Origin: Lenzites betulinus
Taxonomy: Eukaryota; Basidiomycota; Agaricomycetes; Polyporales; Polyporaceae
Length of the DNA stretch: 64,000 bases
Assembly: GCA_022264855.1 (NCBI GenBank)
Contig: JABYQU010000043.1
Location: 248,001-312,000, forward strand
Direction of reading: 5' to 3'
Shown here: positions 36,546-47,300 of the stretch, piece after piece
How the letters are laid out: every line of letters starts with the position of its first letter
How positions within the stretch are numbered: the first letter of the stretch is position 1
Program-made: the position numbers and the translations under genes
The notes under the pieces: model-generated
Databases searched by the model: none
The model's input: the letters and a program-made list of their open reading frames with translations, nothing else
What the model was told of the DNA's origin: nothing

Positions 36546-37085
36546 TTAGCGCGTACCAGAGGAAGCCTGTTCGACTACACGATCGCGCGTCGTGCTTGGG
36601 ATAATTGCGGAGGAGACCATTCGGTCGAGCAATGCTTTGATCCAGCCTTGGCCGTCCGTATCGTTCGCACTCGACTCCCCCTCCAGAAGCGAAAGCGGGG
36701 TCTCCGCGGCGAGCTCTTCGATGCGCTTCCGCATTGAGAGATCCAAGTGGTCGAGCAAGAACCGCTTGGCGAGCACGGTCCCGGGCCCAGCGGTCTTGGT
36801 AATCGCGCCAGCATAGACGTAGCGCGGTGGGTCGGTCTCGAGTCCCGCCTCGTTGTCGTACGCATCGGCGTGGACGTGCCTCCACGCGACCATCTGGGCA
36901 AGGGTGGGTCCGCCGACAGGCCATGCGATGCTCCAGCGTGAGCGGTGCGGATCAATGGAGGTGTGTGATGGGTAGGCGAAGAGGAATACGGGGGCTGCGA
37001 CGTCGTGGTCGTGCGCAAGCCAGTCGTCGGTCGAGCCGGCGAGGGAGAAGGTGGGCCGATCGTGGAATGTAAGAACCTCAACCAT
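36546..37085 (-). CDS. hypothetical protein, paralog A
   Basis: 179 aa from ATG at 37085 (MVEVLTFHDRPTF). I do not recognise the family with certainty. It is clearly paralogous to the gene at 37888-38436: both share an Asp-Asp/Glu-Trp-Leu-x-x-Asp-His-Asp-Val segment, RWSIAWPVGG, a Gln-Met-x-x-Trp-Arg-His block, a Tyr-x-Gly-x-Ile-Thr-Lys-Thr motif, KRF(L/M)L, and RDRVVEQASSGT. No signal peptide or membrane helix is seen, so a soluble intracellular protein is likely. The pattern of an early Trp-rich strand and a late Trp-Ile-Lys helix recalls small fungal DUF6914-like proteins, which is only a suggestion. A TATA-like TATAAAG (37276-37282) lies upstream. The last codons sit on a GGTACG that could be a splice donor, so the C-terminus is uncertain. 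Confidence 0.75.
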   Translation of the reverse strand: MVEVLTFHDRPTFSLAGSTDDWLAHDHDVAAPVFLFAYPSHTSIDPHRSRWSIAWPVGGPTLAQMVAWRHVHADAYDNEAGLETDPPRYVYAGAITKTAGPGTVLAKRFLLDHLDLSMRKRIEELAAETPLSLLEGESSANDTDGQGWIKALLDRMVSSAIIPSTTRDRVVEQASSGTR

Positions 37086-37887
37086 AGACGAGGGGCTGGT
37101 GTGACTTAATGGTGGTTTGTCAGCGGGCACACAACATAAGATAAACAAAATATCTGTTACCTCAGGGTATGCGACCCGGTGTTGAAAATCAAGTGTGGTT
37201 ATTGGGGTTCAGGGGTTCAGAGAGGGGGCGAGTTCGATGTGGTGTTCTGTGCAGAGATGTGCACCTAGAGCGTCGCTTTATAAGTTCTGAGGGCGAGATA
37301 TGCAGTTGAGGCAGGTGGATGGTAAGTGGTTCTTGGTCTGTCCTCGGCCATACCCAGAAGCGGTCCAGAACGCTATGGTCCAGGGCCTCAAAGTGATAGA
37401 GTTCCCGTTATCGTGAAAAAGCTCTCTACCTTTCCCTTAACTGTATGATCCACGATGACATACTCTACTACTGTTTTGTCTCAGCTGCTTTAGCGATGTT
37501 GTGAACATATCGGACAAATGAAGAGAATCGGTAGCAGCAGTGGCGGTGGCCCGTCGGCGGAGTGTTCGTAGGAGGAACACAGCCACAAAGCCTAGATTCT
37601 GCCGAATAGTAAGTAAGCGCCGCCGCCGGGCAAAGATAACGGATGTTTAGTGTGGCTTACACTTGCCTGAATGAGTTGACTTAGGCTCTTTGAAGTGTAC
37701 TGATTAGACTGACGTTCTAGACGTGCCTCGCCAAGATATGCCGTGTCCGCATACGGCATGTGGCTAAGTAGAATTGAACGCACCGAAACATGCATGGTGT
37801 ACATGACGAGGAGACGGGGAGATATTACAGGCATTTATAGATGGTGCAGTTGACAGAAAGGCTCGCGGATTATACTGGAAATATGCG
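37086..37887. other. intergenic region between the two paralogs
   Basis: About 800 bp with the promoter of paralog A and the 3' end of paralog B. No other gene is supported. Confidence 0.5.
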
Positions 37888-38436
37888 TCAGAAAACACTT
37901 ATATCTGCCGATGTTACCGACGTACCAGATGAAGCTTCTTCGACAACTCGGTCTCGCTTGGAAGCTGGCATGAGCCCGACCGCGACCATGGAATCCATTA
38001 GTTGCTTGATCCACTCCTGACCGTTCTGGGGAGCACGCTCAGAGCATGCCAGCATTGCGCCAGTGTCGCATGCCAGCCGTTCGATTCGCTTACGCGTCGC
38101 GAGGGTCGTGTTAACGAGCATAAAACGCTTCACGGGGAGTGTGAAGCCCGTCTTCGTGATCGGCCCGTGGTAATCGTAACGCGCGGGTTCCTCCAGATCT
38201 ACCAAGAACGGGCAGACTTCGAGTTGGATGTGGCGCCACGCCGTCATTTGGTGATCCGTCAAGCCGCCGACTGGCCATGCGATGCTCCACTTCGAATCTC
38301 GCGGGTTAGAGGTCGGAGAGCGTTGCACAAATAAGTATACAATGGTCTCGACATCATGGTCGCGCCCAAGCCATTCATCCGGGGTGCCCGTTGGCCCCGA
38401 AAGTCGGTAATCGGTTGTGAGAGCGAGCACTGCCAT
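37888..38436 (-). CDS. hypothetical protein, paralog B
   Basis: 182 aa from ATG at 38436 (MAVLALTTDYRLSG). Tandem paralog of the gene at 36546-37085, in the same orientation, clearly diverged but with the shared motifs in the same order: EWLGRDHDVET, KWSIAWPVGG, MTAWRHI, YHGPITKT, VKRFML, EWIKQLMDSM and RDRVVEEASSGT. The ordered conservation in a duplicate pair argues that both are real and under selection. It has a slightly longer C-terminus that reads through a GGTACGTCG sequence, which might be an intron donor. TATAAAT lies about 165 bp upstream on the minus strand. Function unknown. Confidence 0.75.
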   Translation of the reverse strand: MAVLALTTDYRLSGPTGTPDEWLGRDHDVETIVYLFVQRSPTSNPRDSKWSIAWPVGGLTDHQMTAWRHIQLEVCPFLVDLEEPARYDYHGPITKTGFTLPVKRFMLVNTTLATRKRIERLACDTGAMLACSERAPQNGQEWIKQLMDSMVAVGLMPASKRDRVVEEASSGTSVTSADISVF

Positions 38437-40451
38437 ATTCGGGGCTAACATAAACATCATAACGCAGCTCAAAGTTTAGTGTACGTTGTACCTGGGGAAG
38501 TAGGCTGTATCAACGTACCTTGATCTATAACGCGGTGAGGGACGGTTTGAAGACTGGAGAGAGGTGATAAAAGGAAGATGAGGGAACGCCCACCATTTAT
38601 ACACGGCGACAATGGCTAACACGCTTATGCAACCAGAGAGCCACATTTCCTTCCATTGTTCAGAAAGCTAGCGCCAGACAATGACCCGCTTGCCCGACCA
38701 TATGCGGAGCGCACAGGGAGGAACTCCGAGCCTTGGAGATGCTTGGGCTTGGTTGTTTGACGCCTCGTACCACGTCCCATTGACAGCGCCGTCTTCCTCG
38801 CGACTGTGCTGCATGCTTGACGATTCCAGAGAGAGCAACGATTGCCTTTGTATGTGACGCATGCCCAACAACATATCTATGGCGATTATGCTCCTCTAGC
38901 ATCCTGGTGACGCGCTCCTGTATGACAATCGAGCAAGACTCGCATACTTCCAGGTGAAACAAAAAGCCAGCTAGAGGTCGAAAAATCTGGCGTACCGAAC
39001 GCAGAATACACATCGTAATCTGGGGGCTGCATTCCAAGAATTACTAGTCCATCCTCGACGGAGCCGGGGCCGAACGGCGGCCCCAAGTTCACCTACAAGG
39101 AGCAGCCTGGAGCATTTGTGACTGTCAATTAGTCACATCGTATTGAACGCCATGACGCAAACATTACCGGATCGCTCTATACCCACATTATAGTTCATGT
39201 CAATTGTTGAGTGCAAGTAAAACAGCCGGAAACAATGAAGATGACGATTTGAGCTCTAGCGTTGGAGAGACACTGCCGTCCTCGGTCGTTGACATCTAAT
39301 TGGTCAATAATCGCGTCTGCGGGGCCCGCTGTTCCTTGGATTACTAGAAAAGTACTGACTGTTGTCCAGTTCTGACGAGGAGAAAATGAGACACCGTGTC
39401 CAAAATAGCGGGAAGAGATGCGGTTATACCTGGCTTTCACCTTGCCTTGATCTTAGCGTCGGGAATGTCGACCGACTGTGCCAACATTCGAGAACAGGCC
39501 AGAAGCTTAGCGTGCCGTGAGCTGCGTACTGTAAAACTCCGGGCATTCATATGCTGCGATCGTGGTCTGGGCGTATTCCAGTAATTGGGATCATAGTTTG
39601 GTGGATGTGTGGGAGGGTGACGATATCCAAAATGACCACAAAGGGGCGGCATGCGTAGTTTTCCGTAATCTCTATGCTCGTAAGGTGAGAGAGTTTGAGT
39701 CCGCTGAGCGTTGGCGCGTTAACGCACTGCCGACGATGCTGGTAGAGTGGTCCAAGTAGTGCTAGTAGTAGTTGACGGTAGAAATCATTGATGTCGATGA
39801 GCGCTCGATCGCTTACTCTAAATATTGTGAACCTAGTGAGCGCTTACGTATAGTACTGGTATCCTCTCTGCTACCGTATCTTCGCAAAGCCCTACTCCCT
39901 CTCTCTCTCTCGCACAATATTGACGTTGGGACTTTGCAAGTACTCATGAGTCACAGTATGCTAAAACCAGGTGAGTATCAGCGTTCGGATCGGACGTATG
40001 AACTCCTGCGCGGCTCCAGTCTAGCAATTCCAAGATCACTTGTCCAACGTATTCGCCAGAGTGTCAGCCTGGGCCTCGGCCCGTGCATACAGCTTTGTTT
40101 TGATGATCTGCATACGCTGGGATCGCTTGGGAGCCCATTCATGACGAAACACAGCGGCATCCTGCCGTAATCTATTGCCGCGCGTGCATCGTATCCCGAC
40201 CGGCTATTAAAAGATAAAGAAACCGAAGTGAATGCTAGTAATGTTTATACTAGTACTATTTACAACCTAGACATCATTCAGGGCCGCGTGTCTCGCCGCC
40301 GTGTATACGCGTCGATCTGGCAACAAACCAACTTGGGTATGAAGGGAAGTGTATAAGACCGCACTGTGTCCGGCCGACTGCTCTCTACACGGCTTCCACA
40401 AAACCCCATTTCAACCATCTCATCTTCGTACCACATAGCAGGTCAAAAAAC
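38437..40451. other. intergenic region with a diverged repeat block
   Basis: About 2 kb without a supported gene. The part from 39720 to 39985 shares landmarks in order with 43678-43825: a CAAGTAGT...GTAG stretch, ATCATTGA-GTCGATGAGCGCT-CTTACTCTA, and AAACCAGGTG...TATCAGCG. Confidence 0.5.
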
Positions 40452-41346
40452 ATGCGTCTCATCATCACTGGAGTAACAGGAGTCGGTACGTCGATGTTTA
40501 CAACTAGTAGCGAATATGTCTTCAACGGTCGCTCATACACATCCGGGATTCTAGCTGGTCTCGCTGCATACCGCGCCGCGGTGGTGGACTCAGCAGTCGA
40601 TGGCATAACCCTCCTCACTCGGCGCCCCGTGCCCACATGGGCAAAACTGCCTCCCCAAGCCGCGCAGAAGACAACGACGATCCTGCACCAAGACTTCAAA
40701 ACATACCCCCCGGACCTCGCGCGACAGCTGGCCGAGAACGATGCCCTCGTCTGGGCCCTTGGGAAATCCTCCATGGGCATGTCCGAAGAACAGTACAACG
40801 AGCTCACGTATGAGTACACCATGGCCGCTGCGCGCGCACTCAAAGACGCCGGCGCGGGTTCACCAGAGCGTCCCTTCCGTTTCGTCTTCGTCAGTGGCGA
40901 GCACGCAGACCCAACCGGCGAGTCGCGTCAGGCATGGGCCCGTATCAAGGTTGGAAGCACCTCACGCCGTCCGAGTGTTGTACGTTGCTAACGCTTCGAC
41001 CCCATAGGGCCGCGTCGAGAAGGAGCTCCCGGAGCTGTTCGAGGGGACGAACCTGAAGGTGCACGTCTACCGCCCAGGGTACTTCTTCCCTTCGAAGAAC
41101 TATCCCGAAGACCGCAAGAATCAGCGCAGCCTCACTCTGCGCGTGTTGGACACCGTTCTCGCCCCCGTGTTGGCAACATTGGTCCCTGCGAGCAATACGC
41201 CTGTAGCTGACCTGGGTCGCTTCGTGGTCGAGCTGGCGAAGGGACGTTGGCCGGACCGGATGCTGTTCAGAAACACCGACATGCAAACTCTCATCAAGGA
41301 GCTCCCGACGTCGGCTGCCGGTGCCCCCGCGAAGGAGGAGCTATAG
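40452..41346 (+). CDS. NAD(P)-binding NmrA-like / atypical short-chain dehydrogenase
   Basis: Rossmann-fold protein of 255 aa. Exons 40452-40485, 40555-40949 and 41008-41346 join in frame. Splicing the first intron creates the dinucleotide-binding motif MRLIITGVTGVAGLAAYRA, whose Gly-x-x-Gly-x-x-Gly spacing marks an atypical SDR. Further features are the strand ITLLTRRPVP, DALVWALGKSSMGMSEEQYNEL, FRFVFVSGEHADPTG and VHVYRPGYFFP. The layout resembles the HTATIP2/NmrA-type epimerase-dehydratase group, which includes redox sensors as well as enzymes; the catalytic Tyr-x-x-x-Lys is not evident. It lies between the diverged repeat block and the partial SIN3 copy and shares nothing with them in sequence. 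Confidence 0.85.
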
Positions 41347-41523
41347 GGATGGAGGCCGCATTTCGTATGGCATAGTTCTGTAACTTACTAAAGTGCTTTC
41401 TAATGTATACCTTGCAATTGCTGTTCAACGTTCAACGTTCAATGCTACTTTGATGTCCTCGTTATTCGAAGTTTCCTGGTGTCTGTATTGTCTGTATTGC
41501 GTTTCACAAACGGCAAGTACAGT

Positions 41524-42704
41524 GAGATTAGATAAGATCGATACACGTGCGGGCGTCTACGAACACGATCGACGTTGCGGGCAGTGCGATTTCAGCCACT
41601 CCTCCTCCCTCTCGCATATTATCCCTCCGTTTAGTGGCATCTAACATGGACGCCAACGAGGGTCACTCGCACGAAGATTCACTAACTGCTGAGCTTAGCG
41701 CCTCCAAAGCAGGTTCCGTAGGCAGCCGGCCGGTTTCCCCACAGCATCTATACCCCACAAAGGCGTCCGAAAGCGACCTGCAAGGCAAGGCAGGGGACGG
41801 CACAGGTGCGGTTGCAGGAGACGGTTATTCGTACGATTTTAGCTGAAGATATGCTATGCACCCAAGGCCCGGAGCGGCCGCTCAACGTCAGCGACGCTCT
41901 GAGCTATCTCGACCAAGTCAAGATGCAGTTCTCAGAGCGGCCAGACGTCTACAACGAGTTTCTCGACATCATGAAGAATTTCAAGAATGGGCTGTGAGCG
42001 TCCCGACGCTTTCTCTCGCTGCAATCTTGATCTCTCATACCCTGCGCGCCCACAGGATTGACACACCAGGCGTCATCGAGCGGGTGTCGAACCTCTTTCA
42101 CGGCCACCCATTCCTCATTCAGGGTCTCAACACGTTCTTACCTGCCGACTACCGAATCGAGACCACATCGCATCCGGACCCCAACTACATCACGGTCACA
42201 ACGCCCGCGGGTACCACCACAAACGCCACGAAAGGCGTATTCGACTTCTCATGCACGGCGGACAACGTCCCGCAACCTCCACGCCCTAATACCCGCGAGG
42301 TGGATGAATCCCTAGTGTCGCAGGGCAATCTCCAACTTGCATTAAGCTACGTGGCCAAAGTCCAAACGCGCTATGCGAACGAGCCAGAGATCTACAACAA
42401 GTTCCTCTCGTTACTCTCCGAATCTTGTGGCACGATGCAGGGTAACAAGGATACCCGAGGGATGAAATCGCGGTCGGCGGTGTGTCTGTCGGCCAAGTAC
42501 CCCCACGGCGAAACTCTGCACGAGATCGGCGTCCTACTACAGGACGCGCCTGATCTAATGCGGGATTTCATACAATTCCTCCCCGACGAGCAGACGCAGA
42601 GACAGGAACTAGCACGAGTGGAAAAGCTCGAAGACCAGAGGAGGGAGGGCGAGTCCAAGTCGAAGAGCGGCGGCGACGGTCACGCATCCTCGTCTGCGGC
42701 CGCG
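41524..42704 (+). repeat. partial duplication of SIN3 5' region, copy 1
   Basis: Corresponds to 44088-45468, from the shared upstream GAGATTAGATAAGATC through PAH2 and the charged linker to TCGTCT-CGGCCG, after which the two diverge completely. The copy includes 5' flanking sequence as well as coding sequence. Its 5' part is shorter than in copy 2. Confidence 0.88.
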
Positions 42705-42725
42705 CGGGAGACGATGCGCGGGTAG
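41646..42725 (+). pseudogene. truncated, 5'-disrupted SIN3 paralog (PAH1-PAH2 only)
   Basis: Its ATG (41646, MDANEGHSHEDSLTAE) matches that of full SIN3. A net 35-nt shortfall after AGDG shifts the frame and gives a stop ending at 41846. The SIN3 frame resumes at ATG 41851 ([21 protein letters not shown]). It continues across an intron (41994-42055) through PAH1 ([19 protein letters not shown]) and PAH2 (TRYANEPEIYNKFLSLLSES...DAPDLMRDF) to a new stop at 42725. PAH3, the deacetylase-interacting domain and the C-terminus are absent. A protein started at 41851 would be about 270 aa and could compete with SIN3 for partners, but a dead copy is equally likely. The PAH codons remain open and similar to SIN3, so it is either young or constrained. 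Confidence 0.75.
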
Positions 42726-44369
42726 CAGGGGAGCGATTGCCTCCTCACCACGACGCGGACCATGTGCCGTTCAGTGTGCGTCACCCTGATGGCGAGCGAG
42801 CGAGATTTCATCGTATGGTAGTGTATTGGGGGTATATTGGAGTACAGGCTCTCGTACTGTATATTTGAGTGCAGGTAGGTGCGAACCAGGTACTTGGGTG
42901 TGGACTCGGCGAGTCTCTGCGCGTCGTCTTTGGTACAGTTGGTAGTCGTATATTCAGTTGTTTGTGTCCTACACCCCGTTTGCTGCAAGCTAGTACTTGT
43001 GGGCCCTCCGTGTGCCCAAGGTGCATCCTCGTCCGAGCTCCCGCCCCCGGTGAGTCCTTTGCCCGCGTCGGCGCCGATCGTCTGGCTGATACATCGCCAG
43101 ATTTGCAACGCGCCAGGCGCAATTCGTGTGCGAAGCACCCGCGGCTCTGAGTATCCTTAGGTACCACACCCCTTGCCGAGCTATCTGCACACCTTGAGTT
43201 TGAGCAGCAATCCGCGCCGCCCCGGATCCGACGCCCGTACCGCGCCCCCCCACCCTCTTCGCTTGCTCTCCGCCCCCGGACGCCGCGTCAAGCGTGCTAG
43301 CTCTTGCGGCCGAGGCAGCGGGGACCGTGACGCGTCGCGTGGCGTTCCGCGCCGCCGCGCGTACCGTGCGCTCGTGTGTACCGCAAATTCGCGGGCGGAC
43401 TAGTGTGCACTGGGACCGCTTGCTACGTCAAACGGCACGCAATTGGCCATGCTCATTCCGTCCCGTTTGCCGTGTCCTACGCAGCTATGTACCGGCGCCG
43501 CTGGCTTGGCTTACACCCACAACGGGCACCCTGTTGCGGGCATCCTCGAAATTCACTGCGCATCGGGGTGCGAGAGTTCCTGCCATGGAATACGGTACGT
43601 GTCGTGTCGAGTGCTTTGGGTGCGTCGCGCGTGCCCACTTGCCGTCGCATATTGACCATTCTTTATACCAGATCTGGCAAGCACTGACGCAAGTAGTACT
43701 GTGGTAGAACTAGTGCCAGTGGTGAGCTGATCATTGAGGTCGATGAGCGCTTACTCTATCATTATCGCACATCGGCGCTAGGACTTACTGCGACTCGCGG
43801 TAAACCAGGTGTATCAGCGCACTTAAGCTAATCACAGGCATCTCCAGTGTACTTAGCAGAAACACGTCTGTGGGCTAGGCTGCTGCATCAATCGTCGTCT
43901 TTAACCGTGTCCACCGTTCCGAGTCAATGACTGATGACCCTGATGTGTTTCGTTCTTCCATACGTCGCGGCATACATGGTATCATGCGACTCGTACTTTG
44001 CAATAGCATGTACTTGCTTAAACTTGGTCCAGGTCCATGGTACACAAGCTCAGTCTTGTTAAGCTTCACGTTGCAGCGGTGTTGAACGAGATTAGATAAG
44101 ATCAGAGCGGGCGTCTATGAGTACGATCGACGTTGCGCGCAATCTCAGCCACCGCGCGCGCGCTCCTCCTCCCTCTCTCTCCCTCTTTCTCTCTCGCATT
44201 TCCATATCCCCAAGCTCTACGCTATTAGCCCACCGCATATTCTCAACTGACCCGTCAGCGAGTACGGATTGCTTGCACAAGTGTCGTCACTCGCTAGCCG
44301 TGCTTGAAACAGACCCGTTTCTCTGTCACGCAGGAACATATCATTCGGCGACGGGCACCCAGCACCAAC
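42726..44369. other. intergenic region upstream of SIN3
   Basis: Contains the 5' flank shared with the partial copy (from 44088), a CT-rich promoter tract around 44160-44200, and the second diverged repeat block (43678-43825). No separate gene is supported. Confidence 0.5.
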
Positions 44370-47300
44370 ATGGACGTCAACGAGGGCCACTCACCTGAAG
44401 ATCTACTCACTGCTGGGCCTAGCTCCTCTGGCGTAGCCTCCAAAGCCCGCTCCGTGGGCAGCCGACCAGTTTCCCCGCAGCATCTTTACCCCACGAAGGC
44501 GTTCGAGAGCGACCTGCAAGCAGGGGACGGCGCGGGTGCGGCTGCAGGAGATGGGTACGCAGGAGGTCAGGGAGGTATGCCATATACACCAATGTCTGTG
44601 TTTCTGGCTAAGGACATGCTATGCACTCAAGGCTCGGAACGGCCGCTCAACGTCAGCGACGCGCTCAGTTACCTCGACCAAGTCAAAATGCAGTTCTCAG
44701 AGCGGCCAGACGTCTACAACAAGTTTCTCGACATCATGAAGGACTTCAAGAGTCAGCTGTGAGCATCTCAACTCCCTTTCTCACCGCAATTTTGACCTAT
44801 CATGCACTGCATGCCCATAGCATCGACACACCAGGCGTCATCGAGCGGGTGTCGAACCTTTTCCACGGCCATCCATTCCTCATTCAGGGTTTTAATACGT
44901 TTCTACCTGCGGGCTACCGAATTGAGACCACATCGCATCCGGACCCCAACTACATCACGGTCACAACGCCCGCAGGCACCACCACGCAAGCCACGAATGG
45001 CGTGTTCGACTTTTCAGGCACGGCGGACAACGTCCCGCAACCCCCACCCCCCAACGCGCAAGAGGTGGACGAATCCATGGTGTCACAGGAAACCCTTCAA
45101 CCCGCGCTACGCTACGTGACCAAGGTCAAAACGCGCTATGCGAACGAGCCAGACATGTACAGGAAGTTCCTCTCGATCCTCTCCGAATCTTGTGGCACAA
45201 TGCAGGGCAACAAGGATATCCGGGGGATGGAATCGTGGTCAGTGGCGTGTCTATCTGCCAAGTACCCCCACGGCGAAACTCTGCGCAAGATCGGCGTCCT
45301 TTTACAGGACGCGCCTGATCTGATGCGGGACTTTATCCAGTTCCTTCCCGACGAGCAGACACAGAGGGAAGAATTGGCGCGAGTGGCAAAGCTTGAGGAC
45401 CAGAAGAGGGCGAGTGAGTCTAAGTCGAAGAAAGGCGGCGACGGACACGCGTCATCGTCTACGGCCGTTCCGCAGAAGAGAAAGCGGAAAGCTGCAGACC
45501 GGGAGAAGGAGAAAGAGCCCCCAGCGAAGGCTAGTTCTAACAAGGTACGTTAACCGTGTTGCGGATAGATCTCTATCTACATACTAACAGTTGATGTAGA
45601 AGACGAAGGTACACGCATCTAGCGAGGCACCTTCACCTGCTCTCACCCAGCGACAGGCCGCTCCCGCATCCCCACCCCGTGCACCACCTCAACCGCCGCC
45701 CCAAACGTTCTATTCTCATCACCAACAGCCGATGACCCTCCCACAACCTGTACCACCACCCATTCAACAAACAACCTCGCACCATCCTAATGACGAGGGG
45801 CACTTCTTCGAGCGCGTGAAGCGTTTCCTCAAGAACCGAGAAACTTACAACGAGTTCCTGAAGCTGGTCAATCTGTTCACGCAGGATATCATCAACAGCA
45901 CCAGGCTGGTCCGAGAGGCCAAGCCATTCCTCGGCGAGACAGAGCTCATGGCTCAGTTTCAGGCTATCCTGGGATGGGACGACCGCAAGGAGTGGATCGC
46001 GGCCGAGGAACAAGCCTGGACTCGACCCATGGGTGCACTCGATCGACCCAGTCGCGAGCAGCTGCATACTCGATATGGGAGCTACAGGAAGCTTCCTGCA
46101 CACGTATGTGATTGATAACTCCATAAGGATTTCAGCATTAACGGTCCTGCAGGAGGTCAACGTTCAATGCTCAGGTCGCGACGCGATGTGCAACCAGGTG
46201 CTGAACGACGAGTGGATATCGCAGCCCACCTTCGCGAGCGAGGACGCCGGCTTCATCGCCCACAAGAAGAACATCTACGAGGAAGCGTTGCACCGCAGTG
46301 AAGAGGAGCGACATGAGTACGACTTCCACATCGAGGCCATCCACCGCACGATCCAAGTCCTGGAGCCGCTCAACAACAAGATCGCCCAGTTGACCCCGGA
46401 AGAACGTGCAAACTTTAAGCTCAAGCCCAACCTCGGTGGCGTCGGGAAAGCAATCCACCAGCGCGTCATCAAGAAGATTTACGGACGCGACCCTGGCCTG
46501 GAGGTCTGGGCGACGATGCAGGAGGTGCCCGCGACGGCTATCCCGATCGTGCTCACCCGGCTGAAGCAGAAGCACGAAGAGTGGAAACGCGCGCAGCGCG
46601 AGTGGGACAAGGTTTGGCGCGAGGTCGACCTGCGCAACTACCACAAATCGCTCGATCATCAGGCGGTCACATTCAAGGCCGTGGACAAGAAGGCGATCAC
46701 GCAGAAGACGTTCGTGTCCCAGATCGAGGCGGCGCGCGACGAACAGCGTGTGAAGCGGGCATCGCTTATCGACCCCCTGTTTGCGCGCACGAAGCCCCGC
46801 CACCAGCTTGAATTCGTTGTCGAGGACGTCGCGGTGCTCCAGGACACGCTCAAGCTCACGCTCTCGTTCCTTGACCGCACCCAGGGCCAGATCGCGCTTG
46901 CGGATCGGAAGAAGATCGAAACGTTCCTCAGGTCCTTCGTCCCGCTCTTCTTCATGGTCGATCCCGTCGCTTTCAACGCCGCGTTCGTCGCCCATCACGA
47001 GACCGTTGATAGCGACGCTGAAGCCGACCACGTCCCCGAAGACGTCGAGATGAACGGCACCAACGGGTCGACCTCGAGGTCGAGGAACAAGAAGGGCGGC
47101 GCTGGTACCGCAAGCGATCTGCGGAAGCGATTGTTGAAGAGCGAACAAGCGAAGTCCAGCCGTCGCACGAGGGCGCAGGAGGCTGCTTCTCCGACACCAT
47201 CGCGGTTCGCGTCTCCGGATGTCATGCAGGTCGACGGTGAACCTCTTCGAGGCGCTGAGAACGGGCTTACCTCGACTTTGCAGCTGGAGAAGAGCTCTTC

